From Mucilaginibacter saanensis (GTDB taxonomy: Bacteria > Bacteroidota > Bacteroidia > Sphingobacteriales > Sphingobacteriaceae): 64,000 nt of DNA. Below, piece after piece: positions 25,327-34,015 of this stretch. The notes below the pieces were generated by a model. That model made no database searches. It was not told the origin of the DNA and worked only from the letters and a program-made list of their open reading frames with translations. Every line of letters begins with the position of its first letter. Position 1 is the first letter of the stretch. The DNA lies in the NCBI RefSeq assembly GCF_014200575.1, contig NZ_JACHBZ010000015.1, positions 71,877 to 135,876 on the forward strand, written 5' to 3'. A program made the position numbers and the translations under genes.

Positions 25327-26616
25327 TTAGTATAACAGCCTGAACTTTATAGTATGTTCAATAGCTTTTAGCTCATTAAGTACCAGGGGGTCGTAGCCGG
25401 TATTTACATCTGTAATTACATAGCCTATTTGCGGGTTGGTAACCAAAAACTCACCAACAATGTTGATGTTATGACGGGCAAATACATCATTTATTTTGGC
25501 CAGTATACCCGGAATGTTTTTGTGGATATGTATTAAACGGTGTGCATTATTTACACGTGGCGGCTGCAGATCAGGGAAATTGCAGCTGGTATGTGTTTTG
25601 CCCTCGTTCATGAACGCCATAACCCGGCGCGGAATAAAATCGTTATTATGCGGGTTATGTTTGGGGTCGTCAAATATGATTATGCCGCTTTCGGTGGCGG
25701 TGTCTGCCAGTTTGCGGTTGCTTTTACCAAAAATACCTATTACCTTAAGTCGGCCTGCATTTTGGATCTGCTCTGGGTTAGGCTGGTTGGCTTCATCGCA
25801 AAATAAAACTCCGGCTTCTTCCAGGTATTTATCTTCAATGCTTTCGCGGTGGCGTATGTTATAGCCTTCTTTTTTCATTTGAGCCAGGGCATCCTCATCT
25901 ACATCGCCAACTACCAAGCATTTAATGCGGTTTTTGGGATATGATATGGCGCGCGGCAGTTTGTTAATGTATAAGAACTCATCAAAACTCGGCGTAATAT
26001 GATCTGCTTTTTCGGCTACCGACTTACGTTCAATGTTCTCTGTAAAGGCAAAGAACTTTTTGATCATCCCTGATTCTTTCAATTGAAAGTCTGAATAACC
26101 ATCGCCAATGCCGTAAATATCACCAGGCAGTTGCAGTTCTTTCAGCAGCTTAACCTTGCCGCCTTCCTGCGATAGCGGGTTTTCCCTGTCGTAGCCAATA
26201 ATATTGCCTTCTTCGTCAAACACAAAGGTGTTGGCGTATATGTTTTCCTTTTTTATATGATACTCGGTTACTACGGGAGTAATAAATTCCTTAAATCCGC
26301 CGGATACGATCAATACTTCGTCCTGATGGTTTTTGAAAAATATAGTGTTACGTGAAAACGAGGTAGATACCTTTTTCTTAAGATGCGAGATCAATTGTTT
26401 TAAATGATCGCGGTTGGCTTCTAATAGTTTAACCCTTGCCTCAAGGCTCTGGGTAAAAGATAATTTACCCTCCATAGAGGCGTTGGTTAAATCTTCTATC
26501 TTTTTATAAATGCCTTCCCGGTCGGGATGATTTTTGAGAGAAATGCGGGCCAGCTCATCAAGGGCCTCTACCTGTGTAAACGTGCTGTCGAAATCAATAA
26601 TAAAGTACTGCTCCAT
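25327..26616 (-). CDS. SerB-like HAD phosphatase fused to a D-3-phosphoglycerate dehydrogenase remnant and ACT domain
   Basis: 429 residues from ATG 26616 (an upstream extension is not family-like). Residues 1-215 are a SerB-type HAD phosphatase: DFDST (D8, D10), SGG in LIVSGGFKEF, the GGKVKLL lysine and GDGYSDF (about 170). Residues about 240-325 resemble the substrate-binding half of PGDH (NRIKCLVVGDVDEDALAQMKKEGY, IQNAGRLKVIGIFG), but they lack the Rossmann GxGxxG domain and the catalytic Arg-Glu-His set; the text passes from SGIIIFDD straight to FIPRRVMAFMNEG. A complete ACT domain (about 356-429) ends the protein. Family homologues that I know carry the whole PGDH. It probably dephosphorylates phosphoserine with ACT-mediated control by serine; the latter is inference. 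Confidence 0.85.
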   Translation of the reverse strand: MEQYFIIDFDSTFTQVEALDELARISLKNHPDREGIYKKIEDLTNASMEGKLSFTQSLEARVKLLEANRDHLKQLISHLKKKVSTSFSRNTIFFKNHQDEVLIVSGGFKEFITPVVTEYHIKKENIYANTFVFDEEGNIIGYDRENPLSQEGGKVKLLKELQLPGDIYGIGDGYSDFQLKESGMIKKFFAFTENIERKSVAEKADHITPSFDEFLYINKLPRAISYPKNRIKCLVVGDVDEDALAQMKKEGYNIRHRESIEDKYLEEAGVLFCDEANQPNPEQIQNAGRLKVIGIFGKSNRKLADTATESGIIIFDDPKHNPHNNDFIPRRVMAFMNEGKTHTSCNFPDLQPPRVNNAHRLIHIHKNIPGILAKINDVFARHNINIVGEFLVTNPQIGYVITDVNTGYDPLVLNELKAIEHTIKFRLLY

Positions 26617-27059
26617 CTTGGGTGCAAATGTGCAAATTTTTTTGCTGATGACATCGAATAATATATCGAATCTGTAGGGGGTATCATGATTGATTACTAT
26701 AAGATTGCAGTTGATGTTATGTGCTTTGTCGTTCCAATGTCCCAAAGCTGAATGGAACTGAATACTGACAAAATGTTGTCACCATTTTGTTAGTAAAGGT
26801 TTGAGATATTTGTTTGTATGACGTCAAAGCAATATCAATCGCCTGAACCATGTCGTTGCTAGTATAATCTATTTCTAAATAACCATCTGAATAGGAGCGA
26901 GATTGTGATTCGGTTTTGGTGTAGCATTCATTAAGTGAAAGAGGGGTGTTAAATAAAGGTGTGGCGATAAAAAATGACAAATGAATAGTAGTTTTTGTAA
27001 ATTAATATTTCATATCTTTAATTGTTAATAATTAATACTTATAATTGCTTAACCTTATT
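26617..27059. other. 443-base intergenic stretch with no convincing gene
   Basis: The region is AT-rich towards its right half. A minus-strand open frame at 26717-26980 begins only with TTG and shows no family motif. I see no hairpin, repeat or RNA gene. It must hold the promoter of the phosphatase fusion, and the start of the orphan gene lies at its right end. Confidence 0.4.
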
Positions 27060-27668
27060 ATGAGTTCAGTAATTATAAATAACATTGTTCAGGGAATTAT
27101 TTCTGGATTTATTGCTTCGGGAATATTTCTAATTGTTCTTACTTTTATTAAACCCAAAATTGTTATTAGCGTTAAAATAGCTTGCCAGTACGTTAAAATT
27201 AATGGCAAAACAGAACGAATATATACCTTTAAGATCATTAATAAATCTGCAATTTTTAGGTTGTATGATTTAAAGGTCAATGGTTTTATTTGTGAAACTA
27301 TTCCCAATATAAATGGATCTGATATTCAGTTTAAAGCAATAGATTTTAAAGGCGATGATCAATGGGTAATTAATAGGTTAAATTTAAAGCATATATTGCA
27401 AAATCTTAGGCTAAACGATAAAACATTAAAATCCAGAACTGATTATGCTTCTCAGTTCTCAACGAGTGACAATTTAAAGAATTTACTTAATAACAATTCT
27501 TTTATAACATTTCAAGTTTTAGCAAGGCATTCATTAACAGGATTCTCAACAGTTAGAACAATGAATTATCATCATATTTCAAAAATTGAAGATGGTTGTT
27601 TTTTAAGTGGTAATACTTGTAAAATTGTACCGTCGCCAACAGAAAACAAAACATTCACAGAAGAATAA
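27060..27668 (+). CDS. AT-rich orphan: membrane-anchored protein of unknown function
   Basis: 202 residues from ATG 27060. One N-terminal membrane segment (about residues 8-29, VQGIISGFIASGIFLIVLTFI) is followed by a lysine-rich soluble domain that looks beta-rich (KIVISVKIACQYVKINGKTERIYTFKIINKSAIFRLYDLKVNGF). There is no signal cleavage site, so the soluble part is probably cytoplasmic if the positive-inside rule holds. Base and codon use are more AT-rich than in neighbours (many AAA, AAT, TTA codons), a sign of recent acquisition. The short single gene ends in a strong terminator. I do not recognise the family. Confidence 0.6.
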   Translation: MSSVIINNIVQGIISGFIASGIFLIVLTFIKPKIVISVKIACQYVKINGKTERIYTFKIINKSAIFRLYDLKVNGFICETIPNINGSDIQFKAIDFKGDDQWVINRLNLKHILQNLRLNDKTLKSRTDYASQFSTSDNLKNLLNNNSFITFQVLARHSLTGFSTVRTMNYHHISKIEDGCFLSGNTCKIVPSPTENKTFTEE

Positions 27669-27742
27669 CGTTAAAATATAAAGACGAATCTTATGGACAT
27701 TATTATAATCAAAAAATAAGAACCTTCAAGGAAAGTTTTTAT

Positions 27743-27785
27743 AAGACCTAATGTGTTTGTATTTAAACATATTAGGTCTTTTTGT
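27743..27785 (+). terminator. Terminator after the orphan gene
   Basis: Arms AAGACCTAATGTGTTT (27743-27758) and AAACATATTAGGTCTT (27765-27780) pair apart from a single mismatch, and a run of T follows. Confidence 0.85.
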
Positions 27786-27854
27786 TAAAATGATTTATCC
27801 CGGCTCATATAGTTTTTTGCCTAAAAGCGTCCTTTTTAAGGATGGTTTGTTAGG

Positions 27855-28820
27855 TTAGCCTAACACCTTGCAAACCTCCAGTATGGTTTCACTAACCGGT
27901 TTAAAATTAAAGCCGATAGCCGTTTTAATTTTAGAATTATCAAATGCCCTGATCTGCGAGGCCGCCTGGGCCGATACCTTATCAATAGCAGGATCTTTGC
28001 GGGTTATGGCCGCAATTGCGGCAGCGCCACGCCAGGCCAGTTCCATCATCCATGGTTTAGCGAGGGAGGCAGGTGGCTTAATACCGAAATCCTGTGCAAT
28101 TTCGGTAGTCATGGCTTTATAGGTATAGTTTTCCGCATTAATAATGTAACGCTCGGCTGTAATGTCGCTGTTCATGAGAGCTACCATGCACTTGGCTACA
28201 TCTGTTACATCAACAAAACCTCCGCTGCCGGCGGTGTAAAATTTTAGTCCCTTACGTACCGTTTCAAACAACGATCCTGTTCCCGATGTGCCTGCACTGG
28301 CACCTAAAATAAGTGATGGGTTTACAATTACGGCATCGAGCCCCTCTGCAATGCCGCGCCATACTTCCATCTCGCTTTCCAGTTTTGATATGGCATAACC
28401 ATCATGCTCGGTAGCCTGGTCCAGGTGATGGTTCTCGGTGATCAGTTCGCCGGGTTTGGCAATACCTATTGCCGCAATGGAGCTTACATGCACCATGCGT
28501 ATACCCAGTTGGGCACACAAATTTACCAGGTTGGCAGTTCCGGTAACGTTGGTGTTGATCATCTGTTTTTTGTCGACCTGCTTTAATGACACCCAGGCGG
28601 CGCAATGGAATACCTGGGTAACGCCTTCCAGCGCATCGGCAAGGGCAAAAATATCCATAATATCGGCGTCAACCCATTCTATGCGATCGTGAAAAGGTGC
28701 AAGCAAGGCAGGTGTTTTTGAGCTGCTCCTTTTGGTACAACGAATATGTGCATCGGAATTAACCAGCAGTTTTGCCAGTTCGGCCCCTAAAAAGCCTGTT
28801 GCGCCGGTAACTAATATCAT
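27855..28820 (-). CDS. NAD(P)-dependent epimerase/reductase (extended SDR)
   Basis: 321 residues. The Rossmann start MILVTGATGFLGAELAKLL has the GxxGxxG pattern; the catalytic serine region is VHVSSIAAIG and the active Tyr-Lys pair is in YAISKLESE (about residue 143). VVNPSLILG and FYTAGSGGFVDVTDVAK are typical of dihydroflavonol-4-reductase-like or 3-beta-HSD-like SDRs. The substrate is unknown. The start is divergent from the next gene, with the repeats at 28824-28981 between. Confidence 0.88.
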   Translation of the reverse strand: MILVTGATGFLGAELAKLLVNSDAHIRCTKRSSSKTPALLAPFHDRIEWVDADIMDIFALADALEGVTQVFHCAAWVSLKQVDKKQMINTNVTGTANLVNLCAQLGIRMVHVSSIAAIGIAKPGELITENHHLDQATEHDGYAISKLESEMEVWRGIAEGLDAVIVNPSLILGASAGTSGTGSLFETVRKGLKFYTAGSGGFVDVTDVAKCMVALMNSDITAERYIINAENYTYKAMTTEIAQDFGIKPPASLAKPWMMELAWRGAAAIAAITRKDPAIDKVSAQAASQIRAFDNSKIKTAIGFNFKPVSETILEVCKVLG

Positions 28821-28823
28821 ATA

Positions 28824-28981
28824 TGCAAATGTGCAAATTTCAGATGTTCAGATGCGCAGATGTTTGAAATTTATATTTGCATATTTCAAAAAGGGGGTAA
28901 TGGGAAAATCTGACCATCTGAAATTTGGACATCTGCACATCTATCACCACATTTGCACATCTGGAATCTGCACATTTGAAA
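28824..28981. repeat. Cluster of GCACATCTG/CAAATTT short repeats
   Basis: Left part (28824-28870) contains TGCAAATGTGCAAATTTCAG and AGATG repeats; right part (28914-28981) contains CATCTGAAATTTGG, CATCTGCACATC, ATTTGCACATCTGG and CTGCACATTTG. The two parts are inverted relative to each other (CAAATTTCAGATG versus CATCTGAAATTTG). The cluster fills almost the whole space between two divergent genes and ends five bases before the right-hand ATG. A TTTG-N20-CACATTTG pair inside it might act as the promoter of the right-hand gene. Confidence 0.65.
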
Positions 28982-28985
28982 AACT

Positions 28986-30167
28986 ATGTCCTTAGCTGAT
29001 TTTTTTACACCTATTGATCTTAAAAAGATCGCTCCTAAAAAGGGGTATTATACCAGCCAGCTTGGCGATAAGATTGTGCATTATTCAGTTGATTTTCCTG
29101 ATCTGGAAGAAAAAACCGACCTGGCGATCATTGGTGTTATGGACGACCGCAATGCCATTGATAACTCCGGCTGTGCATTAGGACCCGATTATATCCGTGA
29201 AAAACTTTACCTGCTTCATGAGGGCAGTTATAGTGTGAAAATTGCCGATCTGGGTAACATACGACCGGGAGCTACGATTACTGATACCTATTTTGCGCTT
29301 AAGACCGTAGTAGCCGAACTGATAAAAAAGGACATTATCCCCATTATATTAGGCGGTGGACAGGATCTTACCTATCCGCAATATCTTGGATATGAGGACC
29401 TGGAGCAAAAGGTTGACCTGCTGGTAATCGATTCGCATTTTGACCTGGACGAAGACGGCTTTCATGATAGCATAGAAACCACCTCGCAATCATACCTGAA
29501 TAAAATATTTCTGCATGAACCTAATTACCTGTTCAATTACAGCAACTTGGGTTATCAAACCTATTTTGCGAGTCAGGAAAGCCTGCGGGTAATGGATAAA
29601 CTTTATTTTGATGTACACCGCCTGGGTGAACTGAGCGGAAATGTAGCTATTACAGAGCCTGCCATCCGCAATGCGAGTATGATCAGCTTTGATGTTGGAG
29701 CCATACGCTCGGCAGATGCCATGGGTAATGCCAATGCAAGCCCCAATGGCTTTTACGGCGAAGAGGCCTGCCAGTTGTGCCGCTATGCCGGTTTTAATGA
29801 TAAGTTAAGTTCCATTGGTTTTTATGAGTTTAATCCGGCTTATGATAATAATGGGCAAACCGCTATACTGCTGGCACAAATGATATGGTATTTTATTGAA
29901 GGTGTTTATAATCGCAAACGTGATTTTCCGCTTAACCCTAAAAGCCAATACCTTATTTATAAAACAAGCTTAAAGCATGAGGATCAGGAAGTGGTATTTG
30001 TGAAAAGCAAAAAATCAGACCGCTGGTGGATGCAGGTACCTTATCCTTCGGGAGGTTCGCGTAATGAACGTTTTCACCTGGTACCCTGCAGTTATGCCGA
30101 TTATAAAATGGCTGCATCCGGCGAACTGCCTGACCTTTGGTGGCGCACCTATCAAAAATTAAACTAA
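28986..30167 (+). CDS. Arginase/formimidoylglutamase-fold protein with altered metal site
   Basis: 393 residues. The ureohydrolase fold is recognisable: LGGGQDLTYPQYLG (about residue 122), VIDSHFDLDEDGFHDS (about 148), MISFDVGAIRSADAMGN (about 234) and a C-terminal FYEFNPAYDNNGQTAILLAQM. Canonical enzymes have GG(D/E)HS, DAHxD and SxDxDxxDP. Here the first histidine is Q, and the second aspartate of the third motif is G, whereas D-x-H-x-D of the middle motif is intact. Similar Bacteroidota proteins are often labelled formimidoylglutamase (histidine degradation), but no hut gene is adjacent. The C-terminal 60 residues (SKKSDRWWMQVPYPSGG) are an extension beyond classical arginases. Activity is uncertain. 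Confidence 0.8.
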   Translation: MSLADFFTPIDLKKIAPKKGYYTSQLGDKIVHYSVDFPDLEEKTDLAIIGVMDDRNAIDNSGCALGPDYIREKLYLLHEGSYSVKIADLGNIRPGATITDTYFALKTVVAELIKKDIIPIILGGGQDLTYPQYLGYEDLEQKVDLLVIDSHFDLDEDGFHDSIETTSQSYLNKIFLHEPNYLFNYSNLGYQTYFASQESLRVMDKLYFDVHRLGELSGNVAITEPAIRNASMISFDVGAIRSADAMGNANASPNGFYGEEACQLCRYAGFNDKLSSIGFYEFNPAYDNNGQTAILLAQMIWYFIEGVYNRKRDFPLNPKSQYLIYKTSLKHEDQEVVFVKSKKSDRWWMQVPYPSGGSRNERFHLVPCSYADYKMAASGELPDLWWRTYQKLN

Positions 30168-30221
30168 TTACAATTCAAACAGCATTTTAGCGTTAACAAT
30201 GCTTATAGTTTTTATACTCTG

Positions 30222-31394
30222 ATGAAGAAAATATTTTTTTATATAGCGGCCATGTTGCCGGCAATGGCATTTGCCCAAACTTCTGACACTTTTACCATTA
30301 ACGGTAAGTTGGGTACCACAGGTGCTCCCGCCAAGGTGTATTTAATATACCAATTGGGGGCCAACAATGTTATCGACTCTTCAAATGTTGTTAACGGCGT
30401 CTTTAACTTTAAAGGCTCCGTACTTAACCCGGTTAATGCTACCCTGGCGGTTGATTATAAAGGAATAGGCCTTAATAAATACATTCAGCTTAATTATCCT
30501 GACGGCGGGCCGTCAAAAACGGCCGATGACTTAAATTTGTTTATTGAAAAGGGCACTCTGGGTGTCACCAGTAAAGATTCGATATCAAAAGCACAAATAT
30601 CGGGTTCTGTTTTAAATGACGATAACAGGAGGCTTACCGGGCAACTGGCCTTAATTAACAAAAAGGCACAGGCATTAATGGCCGAAGCAAAGACTGCAAC
30701 AACCGAGCAGCAGCAATCACCTGATTTTCAAAGCAGGATGCAGGCACGTTACAAAAATATCCAGGCCGAGCAAAAAGCTGTGCTCCGTAATTTTATTACC
30801 AACAACCCTAATAGTTACCTGAGCCTGCTGGCTATTAACTCGGTAGGCGGCCCTACGCCGGATCCTAACGAGATTGAACCATTATTTAACGGCTTATCTG
30901 CAAGTTTAAAAGACTCAGAAGGGGGTAAAAACTTAAAACATTCCATTGATGCATTAAAGGTAACCTCCATTGGTGCCGAAGCGCCAGATTTTATACAGAA
31001 TGATGTAAATGGTACGCCTGTTAAGCTTTCCTCATTCAGGGGTAAGTATGTGCTGCTTGATTTTTGGGCATCATGGTGCGGCCCTTGCAGGCAGGAAAAC
31101 CCCAATGTGGTACGTAACTATAATAAATATAAAACAAAAAACTTTACCGTAGTTGGCGTATCGCTTGACAGGCCCGATGGAAAAGCCGCCTGGCTTGCTG
31201 CCATTAAAAGTGATGGCCTTGAGTGGACCCAGGTATCAGACCTTAAGTTCTGGAACAATGAGGCAGCAGCACTTTACCAGGTTAGCTCTATACCGCAAAA
31301 CTACCTGATTGACCCAACCGGAAAAATTATTGCCAAAAACCTGCGTGGCGAAGATCTTGATGCTAAATTGCTGGAACTCTTCGGGAAAATATAA
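30222..31394 (+). CDS. TlpA-like thiol-disulfide oxidoreductase with DUF4369-type N-terminus
   Basis: 390 residues with a signal peptide ending AMAFAQ. About residues 20-115 are a beta-rich DUF4369-like domain (FTINGKLG..VYLIY, GVFNFKGSV), then a helical linker rich in Q/K/E, then a thioredoxin-fold AhpC/TSA-Redoxin domain (about 250-390) with the redox site WASWCGPCRQENP and the cis-proline region SIPQNYLIDP. It is periplasmic, probably reducing substrates such as cytochrome c apoprotein or reductively protecting envelope proteins. It is followed 71 bases later by a paralogue of the same design, which points to a tandem duplication. Confidence 0.9.
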   Translation: MKKIFFYIAAMLPAMAFAQTSDTFTINGKLGTTGAPAKVYLIYQLGANNVIDSSNVVNGVFNFKGSVLNPVNATLAVDYKGIGLNKYIQLNYPDGGPSKTADDLNLFIEKGTLGVTSKDSISKAQISGSVLNDDNRRLTGQLALINKKAQALMAEAKTATTEQQQSPDFQSRMQARYKNIQAEQKAVLRNFITNNPNSYLSLLAINSVGGPTPDPNEIEPLFNGLSASLKDSEGGKNLKHSIDALKVTSIGAEAPDFIQNDVNGTPVKLSSFRGKYVLLDFWASWCGPCRQENPNVVRNYNKYKTKNFTVVGVSLDRPDGKAAWLAAIKSDGLEWTQVSDLKFWNNEAAALYQVSSIPQNYLIDPTGKIIAKNLRGEDLDAKLLELFGKI

Positions 31395-31428
31395 AACTCT
31401 TCAAATGGTTAATTAAGTTGATATTCAA

Positions 31429-31461
31429 TTTGATTAACCATTAAACTATTTTTATAAATTG
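31429..31461 (+). promoter_or_regulatory. Candidate promoter for the second TlpA-like gene
   Basis: TTTG at 31429-31432, 20-base spacer, then TATAAATTG at 31453-31461. The ATG at 31466 is only four bases on. The -7 box is imperfect. Confidence 0.3.
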
Positions 31462-31465
31462 CGTT

Positions 31466-32617
31466 ATGAACATAACCATATTTAAAAAAATAGCCTTGTT
31501 AACCATAGCGGGTTTGCCCGCTATGGCTTTTGCACAGGATGCAAAATACACGGTACAGGGTAAAATTGGCGAATACAATGCCCCTGCCAAAGTTTACCTG
31601 GAATATAGGATAGCCAAAGGTAAATCACAGGTCGACTCGGCCGTTGTTACGCATGGAAAGTTTCAGTTTACCGGTACCGTTGATGCCGCCACACCCAAAA
31701 GTGCTTATCTGTTATTTAATGCCAAAGGAACGGGTACTGGCAATACCCAGGATTACTGTTCCATTTATCTTGAGCCGGGCGTTATTAATATCACCGCTAC
31801 AGATCTGATAGCTAATGCCAAAATTGACGGGCCTAAGACCAACCAGGATAATCAAAAATACCAGCTGGCACAAAAGCCGGTGAATGATGCCTATAAAGCA
31901 TTGGACGATAAGCAAAAGGCCGCTACACCCGAGCAGCAAAATTCGCCGGAGTTTATAAGCCAGATGAAAGCCGAAGAAAAGGCTATCGACCTGCAAAGCG
32001 CCGCTGTTGATAAAAAATTCATTCAGGAAAACCCTGATTCGTTTATCAGCTTAAACGCATTGGAATCATTTGCTTATAGTGCAGATTATGTGGATATTGA
32101 ACCCTTATTCAGTGCTTTATCACCGGCTTTAAAACAAACAGAAGCAGGCAAAAAGTTTGCCGAACGGATGCCTACGTTAAAGGCTGTGGCATTGGGTGCT
32201 ACCGCGCCTGAATTTGCCGAGGCAGATACCAGCGGCAAAACCATCAACCTTTCCTCATTCAGAGGGAAGTATATTCTGATTGATTTTTGGGCATCATGGT
32301 GCGGGCCTTGTCGCAGGGAAAATCCTAATGTGGTAAAGGTATACAACCATTATAAAAATCAGAAGTTCACTATTTTAGGTGTATCGCTTGACAGGCCAAA
32401 TGCTAAAGACAAATGGTTAAACGCCATACATAAAGATGGCCTGACCTGGAACCATGTATCAGACCTTAAATTCTGGGATAGCAAGGCAGCTGCTTTATAT
32501 GCTGTACGTGGTATCCCTCAAAACTTTTTGATTGACCCTAACGGAAAAATAATCGCCAAAAACCTCAGGGGCGACGATCTGGAAAACAAGCTTGCCGAAA
32601 TATTCGGAAAGATATAA
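31466..32617 (+). CDS. TlpA-like thiol-disulfide oxidoreductase (tandem paralogue)
   Basis: 383 residues, same layout as its upstream neighbour: signal peptide ending AMAFAQ, beta-rich N-terminal domain (YTVQGKIGEY..KVYLEY), charged helical linker, and a thioredoxin domain with WASWCGPCRRENPNVVKVYNHYK and GIPQNFLIDPNGKIIAKNLRGDDLE. The last 130 residues are nearly the same in both proteins while the N-terminal domain has diverged much more, which suggests retained chemistry with a different client or partner. Each gene seems to have its own promoter. A bidirectional terminator follows. Confidence 0.9.
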   Translation: MNITIFKKIALLTIAGLPAMAFAQDAKYTVQGKIGEYNAPAKVYLEYRIAKGKSQVDSAVVTHGKFQFTGTVDAATPKSAYLLFNAKGTGTGNTQDYCSIYLEPGVINITATDLIANAKIDGPKTNQDNQKYQLAQKPVNDAYKALDDKQKAATPEQQNSPEFISQMKAEEKAIDLQSAAVDKKFIQENPDSFISLNALESFAYSADYVDIEPLFSALSPALKQTEAGKKFAERMPTLKAVALGATAPEFAEADTSGKTINLSSFRGKYILIDFWASWCGPCRRENPNVVKVYNHYKNQKFTILGVSLDRPNAKDKWLNAIHKDGLTWNHVSDLKFWDSKAAALYAVRGIPQNFLIDPNGKIIAKNLRGDDLENKLAEIFGKI

Positions 32618-32653
32618 TTGGAGTTAGGAAGTCTGGAAGTCGACAAAGCCATA

Positions 32654-32699
32654 AAAGCAAAAGCTCCGTTAGTTTGATGACTAACGGAGCTTTTGCTTT
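32654..32699. terminator. Bidirectional terminator between tlpA-like and purD
   Basis: Perfect 19-base stem (32654-32672 with 32681-32699), eight-base loop, A-rich start and T-rich end. The two convergent genes share it. Confidence 0.9.
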
Positions 32700-32735
32700 A
32701 TAATATAGATTTCTTGCTTTCGAACTCCAACAAAA

Positions 32736-34010
32736 CTACAACAGATCAAATCCAATATCACGTCTGAAATACATGCCATCGTAGTAGATACGGCTGGCAT
32801 CGGCGGTGGCTTGTTGCAGCGCGGTAAACATGCTATCCTGCAGGGTGGTTATTGCTAAAATACGGCCGCCGGTTGATATCACGTTTTCGCCGTCGGTACC
32901 AGTACCCGCATGAAAAACTATCGATTCGCGAACGTTCTCGGTTCCGGTTATTACTTTGTTCTTCAAATATTCGCCGGGGTAGCCGCCTGCAACCATTACT
33001 ACGGTAGCAGCAGTTTTTGGGCTTATTGTTAATTCTTTTTCGTTCAGGTTACCTTCGGCAACACCCAAAAGCAGTTCAATAAAGTCCGACTCAATGCGCG
33101 GCATAACGCTTTCTGTTTCCGGGTCGCCCATGCGGCAGTTATATTCAATTACCCATGGTTCGCCGTTTGTATTCATCAGGCCTATAAAAATAAAGCCTTT
33201 GTACGGAATGTTATCTTTCTTTAAACCCTCTATGGTTGGGATAATCACTTTTTCCTCCACCTTTTGCATAAAGGCAGCATCGGCAAATGGTACCGGCGAA
33301 ACAGAGCCCATACCACCGGTATTTAAACCGGTGTCGCCTTCACCAATACGTTTGTAATCTTTGGCTTCGGGAAGTATTTTATAGTGGGTGCCATCGGTCA
33401 TTACAAAAACCGAAAGCTCAATACCCTGTAAAAACTGTTCAACTACTACGCTTGAGCTGGCTTCGCCAAATTTAGCTTCGGCAAGCATCTCAACGAGTTC
33501 CTGCTGGGCTTCCTCAAGCGTAAGGCATATCAGTACGCCCTTGCCCGCTGCAAGACCATCAGCCTTTAATACAACAGGTAAACCGGCGGTTGCCAGGTAG
33601 GTAAGTCCGTCTTGTAAGGTATCCTTGGTAAAGGTTTTGTAAGCAGCAGTAGGTATGTTATGCTTTTGCATAAACTGTTTTGAAAAATCCTTGCTGCCTT
33701 CCAGTTGTGCGGCTTCCTGTTGGGGGCCTACAACGGGTATGCCTTTCAGCTGCTCATCGGCCAGGAAAAAATCATGTACGCCTTTTACCAGTGGCTCTTC
33801 GGGGCCTACCAGTACCAGGTTAATATCATTGCTTAACACAAAGGTTTTAATGCCTGCAAAATCGGTAACCTTTAGGTTAACATTAGTGCCATACTGCTTT
33901 GTACCAGCATTGCCGGGTGCAATAAAAAGTTTTTGGCATTTAGGGCTTTGCGATATTTTCCAGGCGAAGGCGCTTTCCCTTCCGCCCGAACCGAGGATCA
34001 GGATATTCAT
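32736..34010 (-). CDS. purD: Phosphoribosylamine-glycine ligase
   Basis: 424 residues from ATG 34010 (MNILILGSGGRESAFAWKI, the standard PurD N-terminus; the upstream reading is not conserved). ATP-grasp features are PVVLKADGLAAGKGVLI, VVEQFLQGIELSVFVMTDG, KDYKRIGEGDTGLNTGGMGSVSP and the metal-binding FIGLM..EYNCRMGDPETE. It makes glycinamide ribonucleotide in purine synthesis. No other pur gene is nearby. A TATCTTTG -7 box lies at 34016-34023 (minus strand), only five bases before the start. Confidence 0.96.
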   Translation of the reverse strand: MNILILGSGGRESAFAWKISQSPKCQKLFIAPGNAGTKQYGTNVNLKVTDFAGIKTFVLSNDINLVLVGPEEPLVKGVHDFFLADEQLKGIPVVGPQQEAAQLEGSKDFSKQFMQKHNIPTAAYKTFTKDTLQDGLTYLATAGLPVVLKADGLAAGKGVLICLTLEEAQQELVEMLAEAKFGEASSSVVVEQFLQGIELSVFVMTDGTHYKILPEAKDYKRIGEGDTGLNTGGMGSVSPVPFADAAFMQKVEEKVIIPTIEGLKKDNIPYKGFIFIGLMNTNGEPWVIEYNCRMGDPETESVMPRIESDFIELLLGVAEGNLNEKELTISPKTAATVVMVAGGYPGEYLKNKVITGTENVRESIVFHAGTGTDGENVISTGGRILAITTLQDSMFTALQQATADASRIYYDGMYFRRDIGFDLL

Positions 34011-34015
34011 GGCGG

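Noticed and set aside
26717..26980. 87-codon minus-strand frame upstream of the phosphatase fusion
   Set aside because: It has only a TTG start, overlaps no conserved motif, and its codon use does not look like that of neighbours. It could be a remnant but I cannot support it.
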